Assembly: GCA_011053055.1 (NCBI GenBank)
Contig: DRHT01000051.1
Location: 78,833 to 142,832 of the forward strand
DNA from: Halopseudomonas sabulinigri
GTDB lineage: Bacteria; Pseudomonadota; Gammaproteobacteria; Pseudomonadales; Pseudomonadaceae
DNA: 64,000 nucleotides
Direction of reading: 5' to 3'
Shown here: in pieces, positions 1-11,181 of the stretch
Position numbering within the stretch: position 1 is the stretch's first letter
How the letters are laid out: every line of letters begins with the position of its first letter
Position numbers and translations under genes: made by a program
The notes under the pieces: generated by a model
Told to the model about the DNA's origin: nothing
The model's input: only the letters and a program-made list of their open reading frames with translations
Database searches by the model: none

Positions 1-47
1 ACAGCAGCACTTGGTCAGCGCTGCAGCAGCGCCATACGAGATATGCC
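1..47. other. Left edge, no gene assigned
   Basis: These 47 bases precede the first gene. They may contain the 3' end of an upstream gene cut by the window; in Pseudomonas lolE is expected here. No frame gives a recognisable C-terminus, so nothing is called. Confidence 0.3.
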
Positions 48-623
48 ATGCAAACAGACAATGAAGACAAGCGCGAGTTCTTCCGCATTCAGGATCAAAT
101 GGCACTGGATTGTAAACCCATTGACGGGCCTGATGCCGATTTAGGACGACAGCACGGTACGCTGTTTGATCTGCTGAGCGATATGCACATGCTGGACTAC
201 GAGTCACAGCATCTGTTGCGGCAAATATCCGAGCGCGATCGCGCACTTGCGCAATACCTTAAAGTCATCAATAAACGAATCGATCTGCTCGGCAAAACCT
301 TGGCCGTTGAGCTATCCGGCGACTTTGGCGATCCCATTGACGTTATCCTCAGCGAAGGCGGCATGTCGTTCGAGTCGACCGAAGCTTACCCCGTCGACTC
401 CTGGTTAGCCGTGCACATGATTCTGCTACCCGCGCCGCTTGGCTTGGCTATTCCTGGACGCGTGGTACGTTGTGACCGCAATGCGACAGATCAGGGCTGG
501 ACACTGGGCATCAACTTCGACGTGATGACAGATGCACAGCGACAACTGCTGGCACGGCATATACTGCAAAAACAGGCACAGGAAATACGTGCCGCCAAAT
601 CGACCGAAAGGACCTCTTCATGA
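48..623 (+). CDS. Atypical PilZ-domain protein
   Basis: This 191-residue cytoplasmic protein looks like a PilZ-domain protein. PilZ domains commonly bind cyclic di-GMP through an N-terminal RxxxR and a (D/N)xSxxG loop. An RxxxR is visible at R9–R13 (KREFFR) and a loop ILSEGG at about 100–105, followed by beta-strand-like sequence and a typical C-terminal strand and helix (WTLGINF at 151–157). Two things are odd. The loop has Ile where Asp/Asn is expected. The two motifs are separated by about 90 residues of mostly helical, heptad-like sequence (about 36–86). That layout recalls the tetrameric PilZ type described in Xanthomonas, which does not bind cyclic di-GMP well. Its stop overlaps the next start (ATGA), so the two are probably translationally coupled. 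Ligand binding is uncertain. Confidence 0.75.
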   Translation: MQTDNEDKREFFRIQDQMALDCKPIDGPDADLGRQHGTLFDLLSDMHMLDYESQHLLRQISERDRALAQYLKVINKRIDLLGKTLAVELSGDFGDPIDVILSEGGMSFESTEAYPVDSWLAVHMILLPAPLGLAIPGRVVRCDRNATDQGWTLGINFDVMTDAQRQLLARHILQKQAQEIRAAKSTERTSS

Positions 624-916
624 AAACGCTACTGCACGGACTGGTACTGGTCAGCAGCATGCTGGCTGCCGGCACACTCCACGCTGATACCCTGAGCATC
701 CCTGTAGGTGAGCAAAGTGGCAGCCAAGCCACCTCGTGGCCACAACGCGGTGTAAGTTTCGACGCCGTTGTACGTGGCTGGGGTGAGCCTGCCCGCCGGC
801 ATGCGGCAGTGGGCCAGCCGCCTATCACTCGCTGGGACTACGACAGCTTTAGTGTGTATTTCGAATCCAGCCACGTGATCGACAGCGTCCGGCAGCACAA
901 ACCCAAGGCGCCCTGA
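620..916 (+). CDS. Small secreted protein, unknown function
   Basis: This 98-residue protein has a clear Sec signal peptide (charged MK, hydrophobic stretch to about residue 18, cleavage probably after LHA at about 22), so it should be periplasmic. The mature part is short and hydrophilic, with a conserved-looking C-terminal segment rich in aromatic residues (WDYDSFSVYF at about 72–81). I recognise no catalytic motif. It starts inside the PilZ gene (4-nt ATGA overlap), and its stop lies one base before the phosphodiesterase start. It is thus the middle member of a three-gene coupled operon. A similar small protein is, from memory, found beside this phosphodiesterase in other Pseudomonas. No function is proposed. 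Confidence 0.7.
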   Translation: MKTLLHGLVLVSSMLAAGTLHADTLSIPVGEQSGSQATSWPQRGVSFDAVVRGWGEPARRHAAVGQPPITRWDYDSFSVYFESSHVIDSVRQHKPKAP

Positions 917-917
917 T

Positions 918-1643
918 TTGACACCGCTTATTTATGGGCATCGTGGCGCCCGAGGCGAAGCGCCGGAAAACACGCTAGCCAGCTTTCAAAAAGCATTGGA
1001 TGCCGGGGTAACCCGAGTAGAGCTTGACCTGCATTTATCAGCAGACCATCAGCTGATGGTGATACACGACCCTACACTGAAGCGCACCACCGGACGGCGC
1101 GGCAAGGTAGCGCAACGCCAGGCTGCGGATTTGATGCAGCTAGATGCTCGCTTTGGCTTACCTAGCTGGCCAGACGCATGCCCTATCCCCAGCCTCGAGC
1201 AGTTATTTAGCACCTTTACACAGCTGGAGCACTATCAGCTGGAAGTCAAAAGTGGCTCAGTGCGGCAATCACGCATCGTGCTACAAGCCGTAGAGGAACT
1301 GGTGGCGCGTTACCGACTGCAGGACAAAGTGGTGGTCACATCGAGCAGCCGCACCCTATTGAAATACGCCAAGGCATCCGCTTTCAGCTTACCTACCGGC
1401 CTAGTAGAAGAATATGGCCTGCTTGACCCAATCAAAGCCGCGCAGCGTTATGGTTGCCGCTACCTGATACTCAACTGGAAGTTATGCACTGCCCAGCGCA
1501 TACAACAGGCTCAGCAAGCCGGCTTGCATGTATCTGTGTGGACCGTGAATGAAGAGCAAAGAATGCAAAAGCTAGCCGCCATGGGGGTCGACAGCCTGAT
1601 TACCGATTACCCATTGCGGGCAATGCAGCTGTTTAATAAATAG
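918..1643 (+). CDS. Glycerophosphodiester phosphodiesterase (UgpQ/GDPD type)
   Basis: This enzyme should hydrolyse glycerophosphodiesters, which are phospholipid breakdown products, to glycerol-3-phosphate and an alcohol. The 241-residue protein has the GDPD signature: GHRG at about residues 7–10, PENT shortly after, an acidic metal-binding ELDLHLS at about 40–46, and the catalytic IHD at about 54–56. The C-terminal SVWTVN and DSLITDYP are typical of the family's TIM barrel. There is no signal peptide, so it is cytoplasmic and resembles UgpQ more than periplasmic GlpQ. Translation appears to start at TTG, one base after the upstream stop, with a weak AGGCG upstream. No in-frame ATG would keep the HRG motif. 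It ends the three-gene operon. Confidence 0.92.
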   Translation: MTPLIYGHRGARGEAPENTLASFQKALDAGVTRVELDLHLSADHQLMVIHDPTLKRTTGRRGKVAQRQAADLMQLDARFGLPSWPDACPIPSLEQLFSTFTQLEHYQLEVKSGSVRQSRIVLQAVEELVARYRLQDKVVVTSSSRTLLKYAKASAFSLPTGLVEEYGLLDPIKAAQRYGCRYLILNWKLCTAQRIQQAQQAGLHVSVWTVNEEQRMQKLAAMGVDSLITDYPLRAMQLFNK

Positions 1644-1666
1644 CGCCTGAGCTCTCAGGCGCTATT
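1639..1666. terminator. Bidirectional hairpin between GDPD gene and sthA
   Basis: A perfect 12-bp stem (AATAGCGCCTGA / TCAGGCGCTATT) with a 4-base GCTC loop lies between two convergent genes. It contains the TAG stop of the phosphodiesterase. The flanking T and A runs are short, so termination strength is uncertain, but the position fits both strands. Confidence 0.65.
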
Positions 1667-1677
1667 AACTCAACCGA

Positions 1678-3075
1678 TCAGAACAATCGATTTAACCCGT
1701 CCAGTGCCGCAACCCGGTAGGCCTCGGCCATAGTCGGATAATTGAACGTAGTATTGACGAAGTAGTTGATACTGTTAGCTTCGCCTTTCTGGCTCATGAT
1801 TGCCTGGCCGATGTGCACAATCTCAGATGCCTGGTCACCAAAACAGTGAATACCCAAGACTTCCAGCGTATCGCGATGGAAGAGTATTTTCAGCATCCCC
1901 ACCGGCTCGCCACTGATCTGCGCACGCGCCATGCTTTTGAAAAAAGCCTGGCCGATCTCATAGGGCACCTTCTCGCTGGTTAACTCCTGCTCGGTTTTAC
2001 CCAGCGAGCTAATTTCCGGAATAGTGTAAATACCCGTTGGTACGTCATCGACGAAGCGCCAGGCGTCGTTACTGACGATATTGCCAGCAGCCGAGCGACC
2101 CTGATCAAAAGCCGCGCTGGCCAAACTTGGCCAGCCAATCACGTCGCCTACCGCGTAAATATTGGGCACCGCGGTGCGATAGTTCTCATCGACACTGAGC
2201 TGACCGCGACCATTAGGGTGCAAGCCGATGTTCTCCAGACCAAGACCGTCGGTATTACCAGTACGCCCATTACACCAAAGCAAGGCATCAGCTTTTAGCT
2301 TCTTACCGGATTTGAGATGCAGGGTTACGCCGCGGCTTTCGGTGCCTTCAATCTTCTCGTATTCTTCATTATGTCGAATCAACACACTGTTGTTACGCAG
2401 GTGATAACTCAACGCATCTGAAATCTCGTCATCCAGAAAGCTCAGCAGCCGTTCTCGGTTGTCGATCAGGTCAACCTTTACACCTAGACCGCAAAAGATC
2501 GATGCGTATTCGCACCCAATCACTCCCGCACCATAAATAATCAAGGTGCGCGGCGTGTGATTCAAACGCAGGATGGTGTCGCTATCGTAGATACGCGGAT
2601 GGCCGAAATTCACGTCCGAAGGACGATATGGGCGCGATCCAGTGGCAACAATCACCTCTTTGGCGATTAGTTTTTCCACTACACCGGTGTTGTTGACCAG
2701 TTCGATGGTGTGCTCATCGGCGAAACTGCCTTTACCGAAAAACACGTCCACGCGGTTACGCGCATAATAGCTGGTACGCGAAGCAACCTGTTTGGCCATC
2801 ACCTTTTCAGCACTTTTCAGCACATCTGGAAACGGAAACCAGCGAGGATCACCGATGGCCCGAAACATCGGGTTGGTGTTGAATTGGATGATCTGCTTGA
2901 CCGAATAACGCAACGCTTTTGACGGGATGGTACCCAGGTGAGTGCAGTTACCGCCTACTTCCTTGCGCTCCTCCACCACAGCCACTTTGCGGCCATGTTT
3001 AGCTGCATTCATCGCAGCACCTTCACCCGCAGGGCCTGAACCCAGCACCACCACATCGTAGTTATAAACAGCCAT
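1678..3075 (-). CDS. sthA: Soluble pyridine nucleotide transhydrogenase
   Basis: This cytoplasmic FAD enzyme transfers hydride between NADPH and NAD+, balancing the two cofactor pools. At 465 residues it matches E. coli SthA. It shows the N-terminal FAD Rossmann motif (GSGPAGEGA, about 12–20), a second nucleotide-binding motif ([12 protein letters not shown], about 180) and the FAD-contacting [15 protein letters not shown]. The active-site region reads [15 protein letters not shown]. The second Cys of the dithiol found in lipoamide dehydrogenase and glutathione reductase is replaced by Thr (T49; C44 retained), which is diagnostic for transhydrogenase. It lies 66 bp downstream of nqrM on the same strand, with its own good ribosome site (AAGGA). 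It may be the last gene of the nqr transcript or have its own promoter. Confidence 0.96.
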   Translation of the reverse strand: MAVYNYDVVVLGSGPAGEGAAMNAAKHGRKVAVVEERKEVGGNCTHLGTIPSKALRYSVKQIIQFNTNPMFRAIGDPRWFPFPDVLKSAEKVMAKQVASRTSYYARNRVDVFFGKGSFADEHTIELVNNTGVVEKLIAKEVIVATGSRPYRPSDVNFGHPRIYDSDTILRLNHTPRTLIIYGAGVIGCEYASIFCGLGVKVDLIDNRERLLSFLDDEISDALSYHLRNNSVLIRHNEEYEKIEGTESRGVTLHLKSGKKLKADALLWCNGRTGNTDGLGLENIGLHPNGRGQLSVDENYRTAVPNIYAVGDVIGWPSLASAAFDQGRSAAGNIVSNDAWRFVDDVPTGIYTIPEISSLGKTEQELTSEKVPYEIGQAFFKSMARAQISGEPVGMLKILFHRDTLEVLGIHCFGDQASEIVHIGQAIMSQKGEANSINYFVNTTFNYPTMAEAYRVAALDGLNRLF

Positions 3076-3141
3076 TCAGTCGGTTCCTTGTATCACACAG
3101 ACAACACGCATAAAGAGAGTGCCACAGACAGCAAAACGCCC

Positions 3142-3384
3142 CTAGTCGACCTTGGTGGCATCCCGGGCTAGCTCAAATTCCTGGCTACGCGGCTGCACAC
3201 CGGCATTGACCGTGGCCTCTTCACATTTGGTGGTGTCACCCCCGCAAATCCCGCAGGACTTATCGAGGCCCGTCGCGCCAATACCACCACAGGAACCCGC
3301 GATCGGCTTGCGACCCATCATTACGCCAACGGCCATACCGGCCACAATCAGCAGCATCAAAGGGAATACCAAAAGCCAAACCAT
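3142..3384 (-). CDS. nqrM: NqrM, Na+-NQR maturation protein
   Basis: This small membrane protein (80 residues) is needed for assembly of Na+-translocating NADH:quinone reductase, probably by delivering iron for the Fe-S centre formed between NqrD and NqrE. It has one N-terminal membrane segment (about 2–23) and a Cys-rich stretch with four cysteines (C32, C44, C47, C54) in the family pattern. It starts 3 bases after the apbE stop. The order nqrF–apbE–nqrM is the usual one. Confidence 0.93.
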   Translation of the reverse strand: MVWLLVFPLMLLIVAGMAVGVMMGRKPIAGSCGGIGATGLDKSCGICGGDTTKCEEATVNAGVQPRSQEFELARDATKVD

Positions 3385-3387
3385 GGT

Positions 3388-4410
3388 TTACTCCTCGCTC
3401 TTTGCAAGAGCATTAAATTGTGGGGTGCCTTTGGAAATAAAGGCCTCCCCCTCACGAATAACAAAAAAAGCTGGGATTTTATGCTCTACTGCGTACTGCC
3501 AGCCGCGATCCTCACCCATGATCATCAACAGCGTAGATAGGCCGTCCGCTTCTGCGGCTGAATCATCAAGTACGGTGACAGCCGCGAGCTTGTGCATCAC
3601 CGGATGACCAGAACGGGCATCAAAGGTATGCGAGAAACGCTGCCCATCAACCTCGTAATAATTGCGATAGTCACCTGAAGTAGAAACACCCTCACCGTCC
3701 AGTGCAAGGATCATTTGCGCCACGCGCTCATCATCTCGCGGCTCTTCTATAGCGATTCGCCACGGACGATTACCGGGTTTTTTTCCCGCTGCCTTGAGCT
3801 CACCGGTGATTTCCACCATATAGTTTTTGACGCCATAGGTAGCCAGGCGTTCCACTACCCGATCAACCATATAACCAGCACCCACGCTGCTTAAATCGAG
3901 TGTCAAAGCAACGTCTTTACACAACTGACTTTCATCATTGATGTGCAGATGCTGCTGCCCCACCGTAAGCATTACCTGCTGCAGTTGATCAGGATGTGGC
4001 ATCTGATGCTGCTCGCCGCCGTGGAAGCCCCAAAGCTTGAGTAGCGGCGCCACGGTGATATCGAAAGAGCCTCCGCTGTCAGCGTGAAAGTGGTCAGCTA
4101 ACTGAACCATATCCAGCACTGACTCAGGCATCGTCATACAGGTTCCAGCGGGGGATGCGTTGAATCGGGCCAAGTCAGAATCGGTGCGCCAGTTCGAAGC
4201 TTCGCTGTCGAAGCGCGCAAACATGCTTTCGATTTCTTCCTGTAGCGCCTCAGGTGCCGGCGACTCTTCAGTCGGCACCCACTTGATCGAATAGGTGCTA
4301 CCCATGGTCGCCCCATACATCTCGGAAACCGGGTCGACAGAATTGAAACAGCCCGTTAGGGCTGCTGCCAAGGCAACAGCAATAACGGGCCGGACCAAGC
4401 CAAGGCGCAT
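3388..4410 (-). CDS. apbE: FAD:protein FMN transferase (ApbE)
   Basis: ApbE attaches FMN covalently to threonines of NqrB and NqrC, using FAD as donor, on the periplasmic face of the membrane. The start chosen is the ATG one base after the nqrF stop (340 residues). It gives a lipoprotein signal with lipobox LTGC (Cys21). An upstream in-frame start at 4431 would bury the signal behind seven residues. Family motifs include GATMGST near the N-terminus, DLSSVGAGYMVDRV and the late THTFDARSGHP. It is fully embedded in the nqr operon, which identifies its substrate complex. Confidence 0.95.
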   Translation of the reverse strand: MRLGLVRPVIAVALAAALTGCFNSVDPVSEMYGATMGSTYSIKWVPTEESPAPEALQEEIESMFARFDSEASNWRTDSDLARFNASPAGTCMTMPESVLDMVQLADHFHADSGGSFDITVAPLLKLWGFHGGEQHQMPHPDQLQQVMLTVGQQHLHINDESQLCKDVALTLDLSSVGAGYMVDRVVERLATYGVKNYMVEITGELKAAGKKPGNRPWRIAIEEPRDDERVAQMILALDGEGVSTSGDYRNYYEVDGQRFSHTFDARSGHPVMHKLAAVTVLDDSAAEADGLSTLLMIMGEDRGWQYAVEHKIPAFFVIREGEAFISKGTPQFNALAKSEE

Positions 4411-4411
4411 A

Positions 4412-5635
4412 TCAGCCGCCAAAGTCATCAAGCAGAATATTCTCAGGCTCTACCCCCAAATCCTGCAGCATCTTGATCACCGACGCGTTCATCATCGGCG
4501 GCCCACACATGTAGTACTCACAGTCTTCTGGCGCTGGATGCTCCTTCAGATAGTTTTCCAGCAAGACATTGTGGATAAAGCCCGTTGGGCCTTCCCAGTT
4601 GTCTTCCGGCAGTGGGTCAGACAGCGCCAAATGCCACTCGAAGTTATCGTTCTCAGCTGCCAGCGTATCGTACTCATCGACGTAAAACGCTTCACGCAAT
4701 GAACGCGCACCGTACCAGAAAGTGATTTTGCGCGTGGAATGCAGACGTTTGAGCTGATCAAAAATGTGCGAACGCATAGGCGCCATACCGGCACCACCGC
4801 CAATAAAGACCATTTCGGCATCGGTATCCTTGGCAAAAAACTCACCGAACGGACCGTATACCGTGACCTTGTCACCCTCGGTAAGACCAAACACCCAGGA
4901 CGACATTTGACCCGCTGGCAGATCATCACGGCCAGGCGGCGGCGAAGCCACACGAATATTGAACTTCACCAGACCGCGCTCTTCCGGATAGTTAGCCATG
5001 GAGTAAGCGCGGATCACGGTCTCATCTACCTTGGACGTATAGCGCCACAGGTCGAATTTATCCCAGTCGCCACGGAACTCAGGCTGGATGTCAAAATCCT
5101 TATAATTGACAGCGTGCGGCGGGCATTCCAGCTGCACATAACCGCCAGCGCGGAAATCGACGCTCTCGCCTTCCGGCAGTTTAAGCGTGAGTTCCTTAAT
5201 GAAGGTGGCCACGTTGGGGTTGGACTCAACCGTGCATTCCCACTTCTTAACGCCGAAGACCTCTTCCGGCACTTCGATTTTCATATCCTGTTTGACCGGA
5301 GTCTGGCAGGACAAGCGCCAGCCTTCTTTGGCTTCGCGCTTGGTGAAGTGTGACTCTTCAGTGGGCAACATCTCGCCGCCGCCACTTTCGACAATGCACT
5401 TGCACTGCGCACAGGTGCCGCCGCCGCCACAGGCGGAGGACAGGAAGATGCCGTTGGCAGACAGCGTATTCAACAGTTTCGAGCCGGCCGCTACGGTCAC
5501 AGTACGTTCGCCATTCACCTCAATGGTGACGTCGCCACTGCTTACCAGTTTCGAACGGGCAATCAGAATGATGGCAACCAGCGACAATACGATGGCTGTA
5601 AACATCCCGACGCCCAGAAAGATTTCCATGTTCAT
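4412..5635 (-). CDS. nqrF: Na+-NQR subunit F (NADH dehydrogenase subunit)
   Basis: NqrF is the electron entry subunit of the Na+ pump. It oxidises NADH with FAD and passes electrons through a [2Fe-2S] cluster. The 407-residue protein has one N-terminal membrane anchor (about 4–26) and a plant-type ferredoxin domain with cluster cysteines C69, C75, C78 and C110. A ferredoxin-reductase-like part follows: FAD motif [11 protein letters not shown], the [11 protein letters not shown] nucleotide site and the C-terminal YYMCGPPMM. All cluster ligands are present. It begins 16 bp after nqrE. The first two codons (MNM) offer alternative starts that make no difference. Confidence 0.97.
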   Translation of the reverse strand: MNMEIFLGVGMFTAIVLSLVAIILIARSKLVSSGDVTIEVNGERTVTVAAGSKLLNTLSANGIFLSSACGGGGTCAQCKCIVESGGGEMLPTEESHFTKREAKEGWRLSCQTPVKQDMKIEVPEEVFGVKKWECTVESNPNVATFIKELTLKLPEGESVDFRAGGYVQLECPPHAVNYKDFDIQPEFRGDWDKFDLWRYTSKVDETVIRAYSMANYPEERGLVKFNIRVASPPPGRDDLPAGQMSSWVFGLTEGDKVTVYGPFGEFFAKDTDAEMVFIGGGAGMAPMRSHIFDQLKRLHSTRKITFWYGARSLREAFYVDEYDTLAAENDNFEWHLALSDPLPEDNWEGPTGFIHNVLLENYLKEHPAPEDCEYYMCGPPMMNASVIKMLQDLGVEPENILLDDFGG

Positions 5636-5651
5636 CAGTTACAGCTCCTCT

Positions 5652-6263
5652 CTACAGTTGCACGCCGGAAAATGACATGAAACCTAGCGACATCAACCCA
5701 ACAGTAACGAAGGTGATGCCCAGGCCACGTAAACCATCAGGCACATCGCTGTACTTGAGTTTTTCCCGGATACCCGCCAAAGCAATGATTGCCAGCGCCC
5801 AGCCGATACCGGCACCAGCGCCATAGACCACACTTTCACCAAAGGCATAGTCACGCTCTACCATGAACAGCGACGCACCCATGATGGCGCAGTTAACGGT
5901 GATCAGTGGCAAGAACACGCCCAAGGCGTTGTAAAGAGCAGGTACAAACTTGTCGAGCAGCATTTCGAGGATCTGCACGATGGCCGCGATCACACCGATA
6001 TAGCTGAGCAGACCCAGGAAGCTCAGGTCAACGTTCGGCAGGCCAGCCCAGGCCAACGCGCCATCTTTCAGCAAATAGGTATAGATCAGGTTGTTGGCAG
6101 GCGTAGTGATCGCCAATACGACTACAACAGCAACGCCCAAGCCAATGGCGGTCTCAACCTTTTTGGAGATGGCGATGAAAGTACACATCCCCAAGAAGAA
6201 GGCCAACGCCATGTTTTCAACGAAAATCGCCCGAACCAGCAGGCTTATGTAATGTTCAATCAT
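5652..6263 (-). CDS. nqrE: Na+-NQR subunit E
   Basis: NqrE is an integral membrane subunit (203 residues, about six helices) that pairs with NqrD. In known structures the two form an inverted-repeat fold around an intramembrane [2Fe-2S] cluster. The two expected ligand cysteines are visible, C27 in LGMCTF and one near residue 121 in [11 protein letters not shown]. It starts 3 bp after the nqrD stop and is cotranscribed. Confidence 0.97.
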   Translation of the reverse strand: MIEHYISLLVRAIFVENMALAFFLGMCTFIAISKKVETAIGLGVAVVVVLAITTPANNLIYTYLLKDGALAWAGLPNVDLSFLGLLSYIGVIAAIVQILEMLLDKFVPALYNALGVFLPLITVNCAIMGASLFMVERDYAFGESVVYGAGAGIGWALAIIALAGIREKLKYSDVPDGLRGLGITFVTVGLMSLGFMSFSGVQL

Positions 6264-6266
6264 GGC

Positions 6267-6938
6267 TTACATAGCCTCCTTCATCGCGCGAGTCTGCGGC
6301 GCCATCTTGAATTCCGCTGCTTCAACTTGATCAGTTTTCCAGGATCGTAGACCCCAGATGAGCAGACCAATAATAAAGAATGCAGACGGTGGCAGCAGTA
6401 ACAAGCCATTAGGCTGATACCAGCCACCAGCGCTAACCACTGGCAGAATTTCGATGCCAAACAGGCTACCGGCACCCAAAAGTTCACGTACTGTCGCGAC
6501 ACAGATCAGAATAAAGCTGTAACCCAGACCGTTACCAATACCGTCCAGGAAGCTCATATGCGGCGGGTTCTGCATGGCGAAGGCTTCAGCGCGGCCCATC
6601 ACAATACAGTTGGTAATAATCAAACCGACGAAGACCGACAGCTGCTTGCTGATGCCGTAAGCGTATGCCTTGAGCACTTGGTCCACTACGATTACCAATG
6701 ACGCGATAATCACCATTTGCACGATCATACGGATCGAGCTGGGGATCTGATTACGTACCACTGAGATGAAGAAGTTAGACAGCGCCGTTACCGAGGTCAA
6801 AGCAATACACATAACCAGGGTAACGTTCAGACTCGTGGTAACCGCTAGCGCAGAACAGATACCAAGGATCTGAAGCGCAATGGGATTGTTGCTGAAAATA
6901 GGATCAAAGAGCACCTGCTTGGCGCTTGCATTAGCCAT
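6267..6938 (-). CDS. nqrD: Na+-NQR subunit D
   Basis: NqrD is a six-helix membrane subunit (223 residues) and the partner of NqrE. The cluster cysteines appear as C28 (LGICSAL) and the one in [14 protein letters not shown] at about 110. It lies 2 bp after nqrC and 3 bp before nqrE, an unusually tight packing typical of this operon. Confidence 0.97.
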   Translation of the reverse strand: MANASAKQVLFDPIFSNNPIALQILGICSALAVTTSLNVTLVMCIALTSVTALSNFFISVVRNQIPSSIRMIVQMVIIASLVIVVDQVLKAYAYGISKQLSVFVGLIITNCIVMGRAEAFAMQNPPHMSFLDGIGNGLGYSFILICVATVRELLGAGSLFGIEILPVVSAGGWYQPNGLLLLPPSAFFIIGLLIWGLRSWKTDQVEAAEFKMAPQTRAMKEAM

Positions 6939-6940
6939 GA

Positions 6941-7720
6941 TTATGCCTCCCCTGCGCGAAGATGATCGAGGAACTCGCCAAAGCCGTCTTTACCCAGCCA
7001 GAAACGCACTAGGTTTTCCACGCCCCGACTAGTCAGAGTGGCACCGGCTAATGCATCAACCTGATGCTCTGCGTTCGGACTGTTGTTGTCTACGCCGCCC
7101 TTAATGACACTGATATCAACGTCACCAGACTCGTCGTATACAACCTTACCAGTCCACTGTTTCTTCCAGCTGGGATTATCCACCTCACCGCCTAGACCGG
7201 GGGTCTCAGCGTGCTGGTAGAAGCCCAAACCCACCACGGTTTTCAAATCGCTTTCCAGCGCCATGAAGCCGTACAGTGTGGACCACAGGCCATAACCGTG
7301 AATCGGCAGAATGACAGTTTCGATTTCGCCCTGCTCGTCTTCAACCACATACACCGTAGAGTAGTAGGCTTGACGACGGATACTGGCAATATCGACCTTT
7401 GGATCCATACGCTGTGAGGTTTCCGGGACTTTGGACGCTTTCTGCTGGTCGTAGGTCAGCGGATCTGTCGCATCGCTGAACTCACCGGTGCGCAGATCCA
7501 CAAGCCGCGGAGTAACCTGTTTGAACTGCTCCTGCACACTAACGCCTTCTTTATATAGGCCGGCGATCTGCAGAATATTGCGCTGTTTGTCTTGCAACTG
7601 GTTGGTAATCTGGACTGGCTTGAGCGCTACAGCAGCGGCAGACACCACTACAGAGCACACCAGGCAGACCAGAAGCGCAACCGTCAGGGTGCGGAGAACG
7701 GATTCTTTCTTACTGGACAT
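6941..7720 (-). CDS. nqrC: Na+-NQR subunit C (covalent FMN)
   Basis: NqrC carries covalently bound FMN on the periplasmic side and relays electrons within the pump. The ATG at 7720 is preferred over the longer reading from 7768: it has GGAGG about 10 bases upstream, overlaps the nqrB stop by 11 bp and gives a normal 259-residue protein beginning MSSKKESV. One N-terminal membrane helix (about 9–32) is followed by the FMN_bind domain. The flavinylated threonine should be T228 in DALAGATLT. The usual Ser of the SGAT motif is Ala here. Confidence 0.96.
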   Translation of the reverse strand: MSSKKESVLRTLTVALLVCLVCSVVVSAAAVALKPVQITNQLQDKQRNILQIAGLYKEGVSVQEQFKQVTPRLVDLRTGEFSDATDPLTYDQQKASKVPETSQRMDPKVDIASIRRQAYYSTVYVVEDEQGEIETVILPIHGYGLWSTLYGFMALESDLKTVVGLGFYQHAETPGLGGEVDNPSWKKQWTGKVVYDESGDVDISVIKGGVDNNSPNAEHQVDALAGATLTSRGVENLVRFWLGKDGFGEFLDHLRAGEA

Positions 7721-8924
7721 TGCGTGCAAGCCTCCGTTTGATGTTGGCCTGAACCACAAAGTGGTCAATTAGCGGGGCGAACAGGTTGGCGAACAGGATG
7801 GCCAGCATCATGCCTTCCGGGAAGGCCGGGTTGACCACACGAATGAGGATCACCATTAAGCCAATCAATGCACCAAACAGCCACTTGCCGGTGTTGGTCA
7901 TAGAGGCAGACACGGGGTCAGTCGCCATGAAAATCATACCGAAAGCGAAGCCACCGACTACCATATGCCAGTACCACGGCACTGAAAACATCGGGTTGGT
8001 CTCTGAACCAATCGAGTTAAACAGCAGACTGGTGGCAATCATGCCGATCATCACACCGGCCACAATGCGCCAGTTAGCAATTTTCGTCGTCAGCAGTACC
8101 GCGCCGCCGATAAAGATGGCCAGCGTGGAGACCTCACCCATAGAACCCTGGATGTTGCCGTAGAAGGCATCCCACCAGGTGATGCCTTGGGCAACCACTT
8201 GATCGATACCACCGGAGGCCGCCATGCTCAGCGCAGTAGCACCAGCAAAGCCATCAACCGCAGTCCAGACCGCGTCACCTGACATTTGCGCAGGGTAAGC
8301 GAAGAACAGGAATGCGCGACCGGTCAACGCCGGGTTGAGGAAGTTTTTACCGGTACCGCCAAATACTTCCTTACCAATCACCACGCCAAAACTGATACCC
8401 AGCGCAACCTGCCACAGCGGAATGCTCGGCGGCACGATCAGGGCGAACAGAATGGAGGTAACGAAGAAACCTTCGTTGACTTCATGCTTGCGAACAGAGG
8501 CGAAGATCACTTCCCAGAAACCACCGACCAGGAAGGTCACCGCATAGACGGGTAAAAAGTAAGCTGCGCCATGAACCAGATTGTCCCAGAGACTCTCGGG
8601 GTTAAAGCCGGCAAACAGTGAGATCAGCGCAATACGCCAGTTATCCTGCGCTGCGAGCATATCTGCATTGGCTGCATAGATGCTATTAGCCTGATAACCG
8701 ATGTTGTACATACCGTAAAAAATAACCGGAAAAGTACAGAGCCATACGGTGATCATCATGCGCTTAAGATCGAGACCATCACGCACGTGAGCAGTCGTCT
8801 TGGTGACGCTGCCGGGGCGGTAAAAGAAGGTATCGACGGCTTCGTAAAGGGCATACCACTTCTCGTGTTTGCCACCTTTTTCGAAGTTGTGCTCTATCTT
8901 GTCGAGGAATGCGCGTACACCCAT
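7710..8924 (-). CDS. nqrB: Na+-NQR subunit B (covalent FMN, quinone/Na+ path)
   Basis: NqrB is the largest membrane subunit (404 residues, about ten helices). It holds covalent FMN and riboflavin and contributes to the ion pathway. The FMN-bearing Thr is T230 in [10 protein letters not shown]. As in NqrC, the residue before GAT is Ala rather than Ser. Other family stretches include [22 protein letters not shown] and [13 protein letters not shown]. It starts 3 bp after nqrA and its end overlaps nqrC. Confidence 0.97.
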   Translation of the reverse strand: MGVRAFLDKIEHNFEKGGKHEKWYALYEAVDTFFYRPGSVTKTTAHVRDGLDLKRMMITVWLCTFPVIFYGMYNIGYQANSIYAANADMLAAQDNWRIALISLFAGFNPESLWDNLVHGAAYFLPVYAVTFLVGGFWEVIFASVRKHEVNEGFFVTSILFALIVPPSIPLWQVALGISFGVVIGKEVFGGTGKNFLNPALTGRAFLFFAYPAQMSGDAVWTAVDGFAGATALSMAASGGIDQVVAQGITWWDAFYGNIQGSMGEVSTLAIFIGGAVLLTTKIANWRIVAGVMIGMIATSLLFNSIGSETNPMFSVPWYWHMVVGGFAFGMIFMATDPVSASMTNTGKWLFGALIGLMVILIRVVNPAFPEGMMLAILFANLFAPLIDHFVVQANIKRRLARNVQ

Positions 8925-8927
8925 GAC

Positions 8928-10557
<1,630 letters not shown>

Positions 10558-11118
10558 ATGCGACCACATTACCTGCTACTTGCCGGCCTGCTGCTGTCCT
10601 CACCGGCGCTCGCCAGCAACGAACGCATAAACCAGGCCGGCTTCGCTTCCAGCGTGACAACGGAAAACAGTAACCAAGTGTTGCCACTGCGCAACACTCA
10701 CCTGCTTGAATACCTTTTCGTCGATGTCTACAGCGCTGCTCTTTATGCTCCAGCCGACGCAAAGCTCGAGCAATTGCTGGCCAGCAACTCCGCATTGCGG
10801 CTTGAACTCTATTACTATCGCTCGATCAAGCGTCAAGATGTCATCAAGGCCGCCTGGACTGCACTAGAGCGGCAATATGACACCACAACGCTGGCTACTC
10901 TAAAGCCTAGCGTGGATCAGTTGCATGCCAGCTTCAGCGATATTGGTAGCGGCGATCGCTACAGCCTGACCCGCACCAGCGACCAGCATCTAGTGTTGCG
11001 CCACAATGGGCAAATCACTTTTGAATCCAACGACCGGCAATTGGCCGATGCTTACCTCGGCATCTGGCTGCGCCCTGATGGCTTATCCGCTGAGTTACGC
11101 AGCGCCCTGCTGAACTAA
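10558..11118 (+). CDS. Periplasmic chalcone-isomerase-like protein
   Basis: This 186-residue protein has a signal peptide (MRPHYLLLAGLLLSSPALA, cleavage about 19/20) and the bacterial chalcone-isomerase-like fold family pattern: an exported domain with a VYSAALYAP strand and LELYYYRSIKR followed by helical segments. Bacterial members generally lack proven isomerase activity and may bind fatty acids or other small hydrophobic ligands. The start has a good GGAG site 6 bp upstream. It stands alone, divergent from nqrA and convergent with the GAPDH gene. In P. aeruginosa, as I recall, an amino-acid permease (aroP1) occupies the space between nqr and this GAPDH, so the gene is a lineage-specific neighbour. 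Confidence 0.75.
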   Translation: MRPHYLLLAGLLLSSPALASNERINQAGFASSVTTENSNQVLPLRNTHLLEYLFVDVYSAALYAPADAKLEQLLASNSALRLELYYYRSIKRQDVIKAAWTALERQYDTTTLATLKPSVDQLHASFSDIGSGDRYSLTRTSDQHLVLRHNGQITFESNDRQLADAYLGIWLRPDGLSAELRSALLN

Positions 11119-11140
11119 GATCACTCAAACAGCAGACAAC

Positions 11141-11166
11141 AAAAAAGGCGCCTAAGCGCCTTTTTT
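11141..11166. terminator. Bidirectional intrinsic terminator
   Basis: An 11-bp perfect stem (AAAAAAGGCGC / GCGCCTTTTTT) with a CTAA loop. It gives a U-run on either strand, serving both the CHI-like gene and the convergent GAPDH gene. Confidence 0.92.
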
Positions 11167-11181
11167 GCATTAACCCATCGA

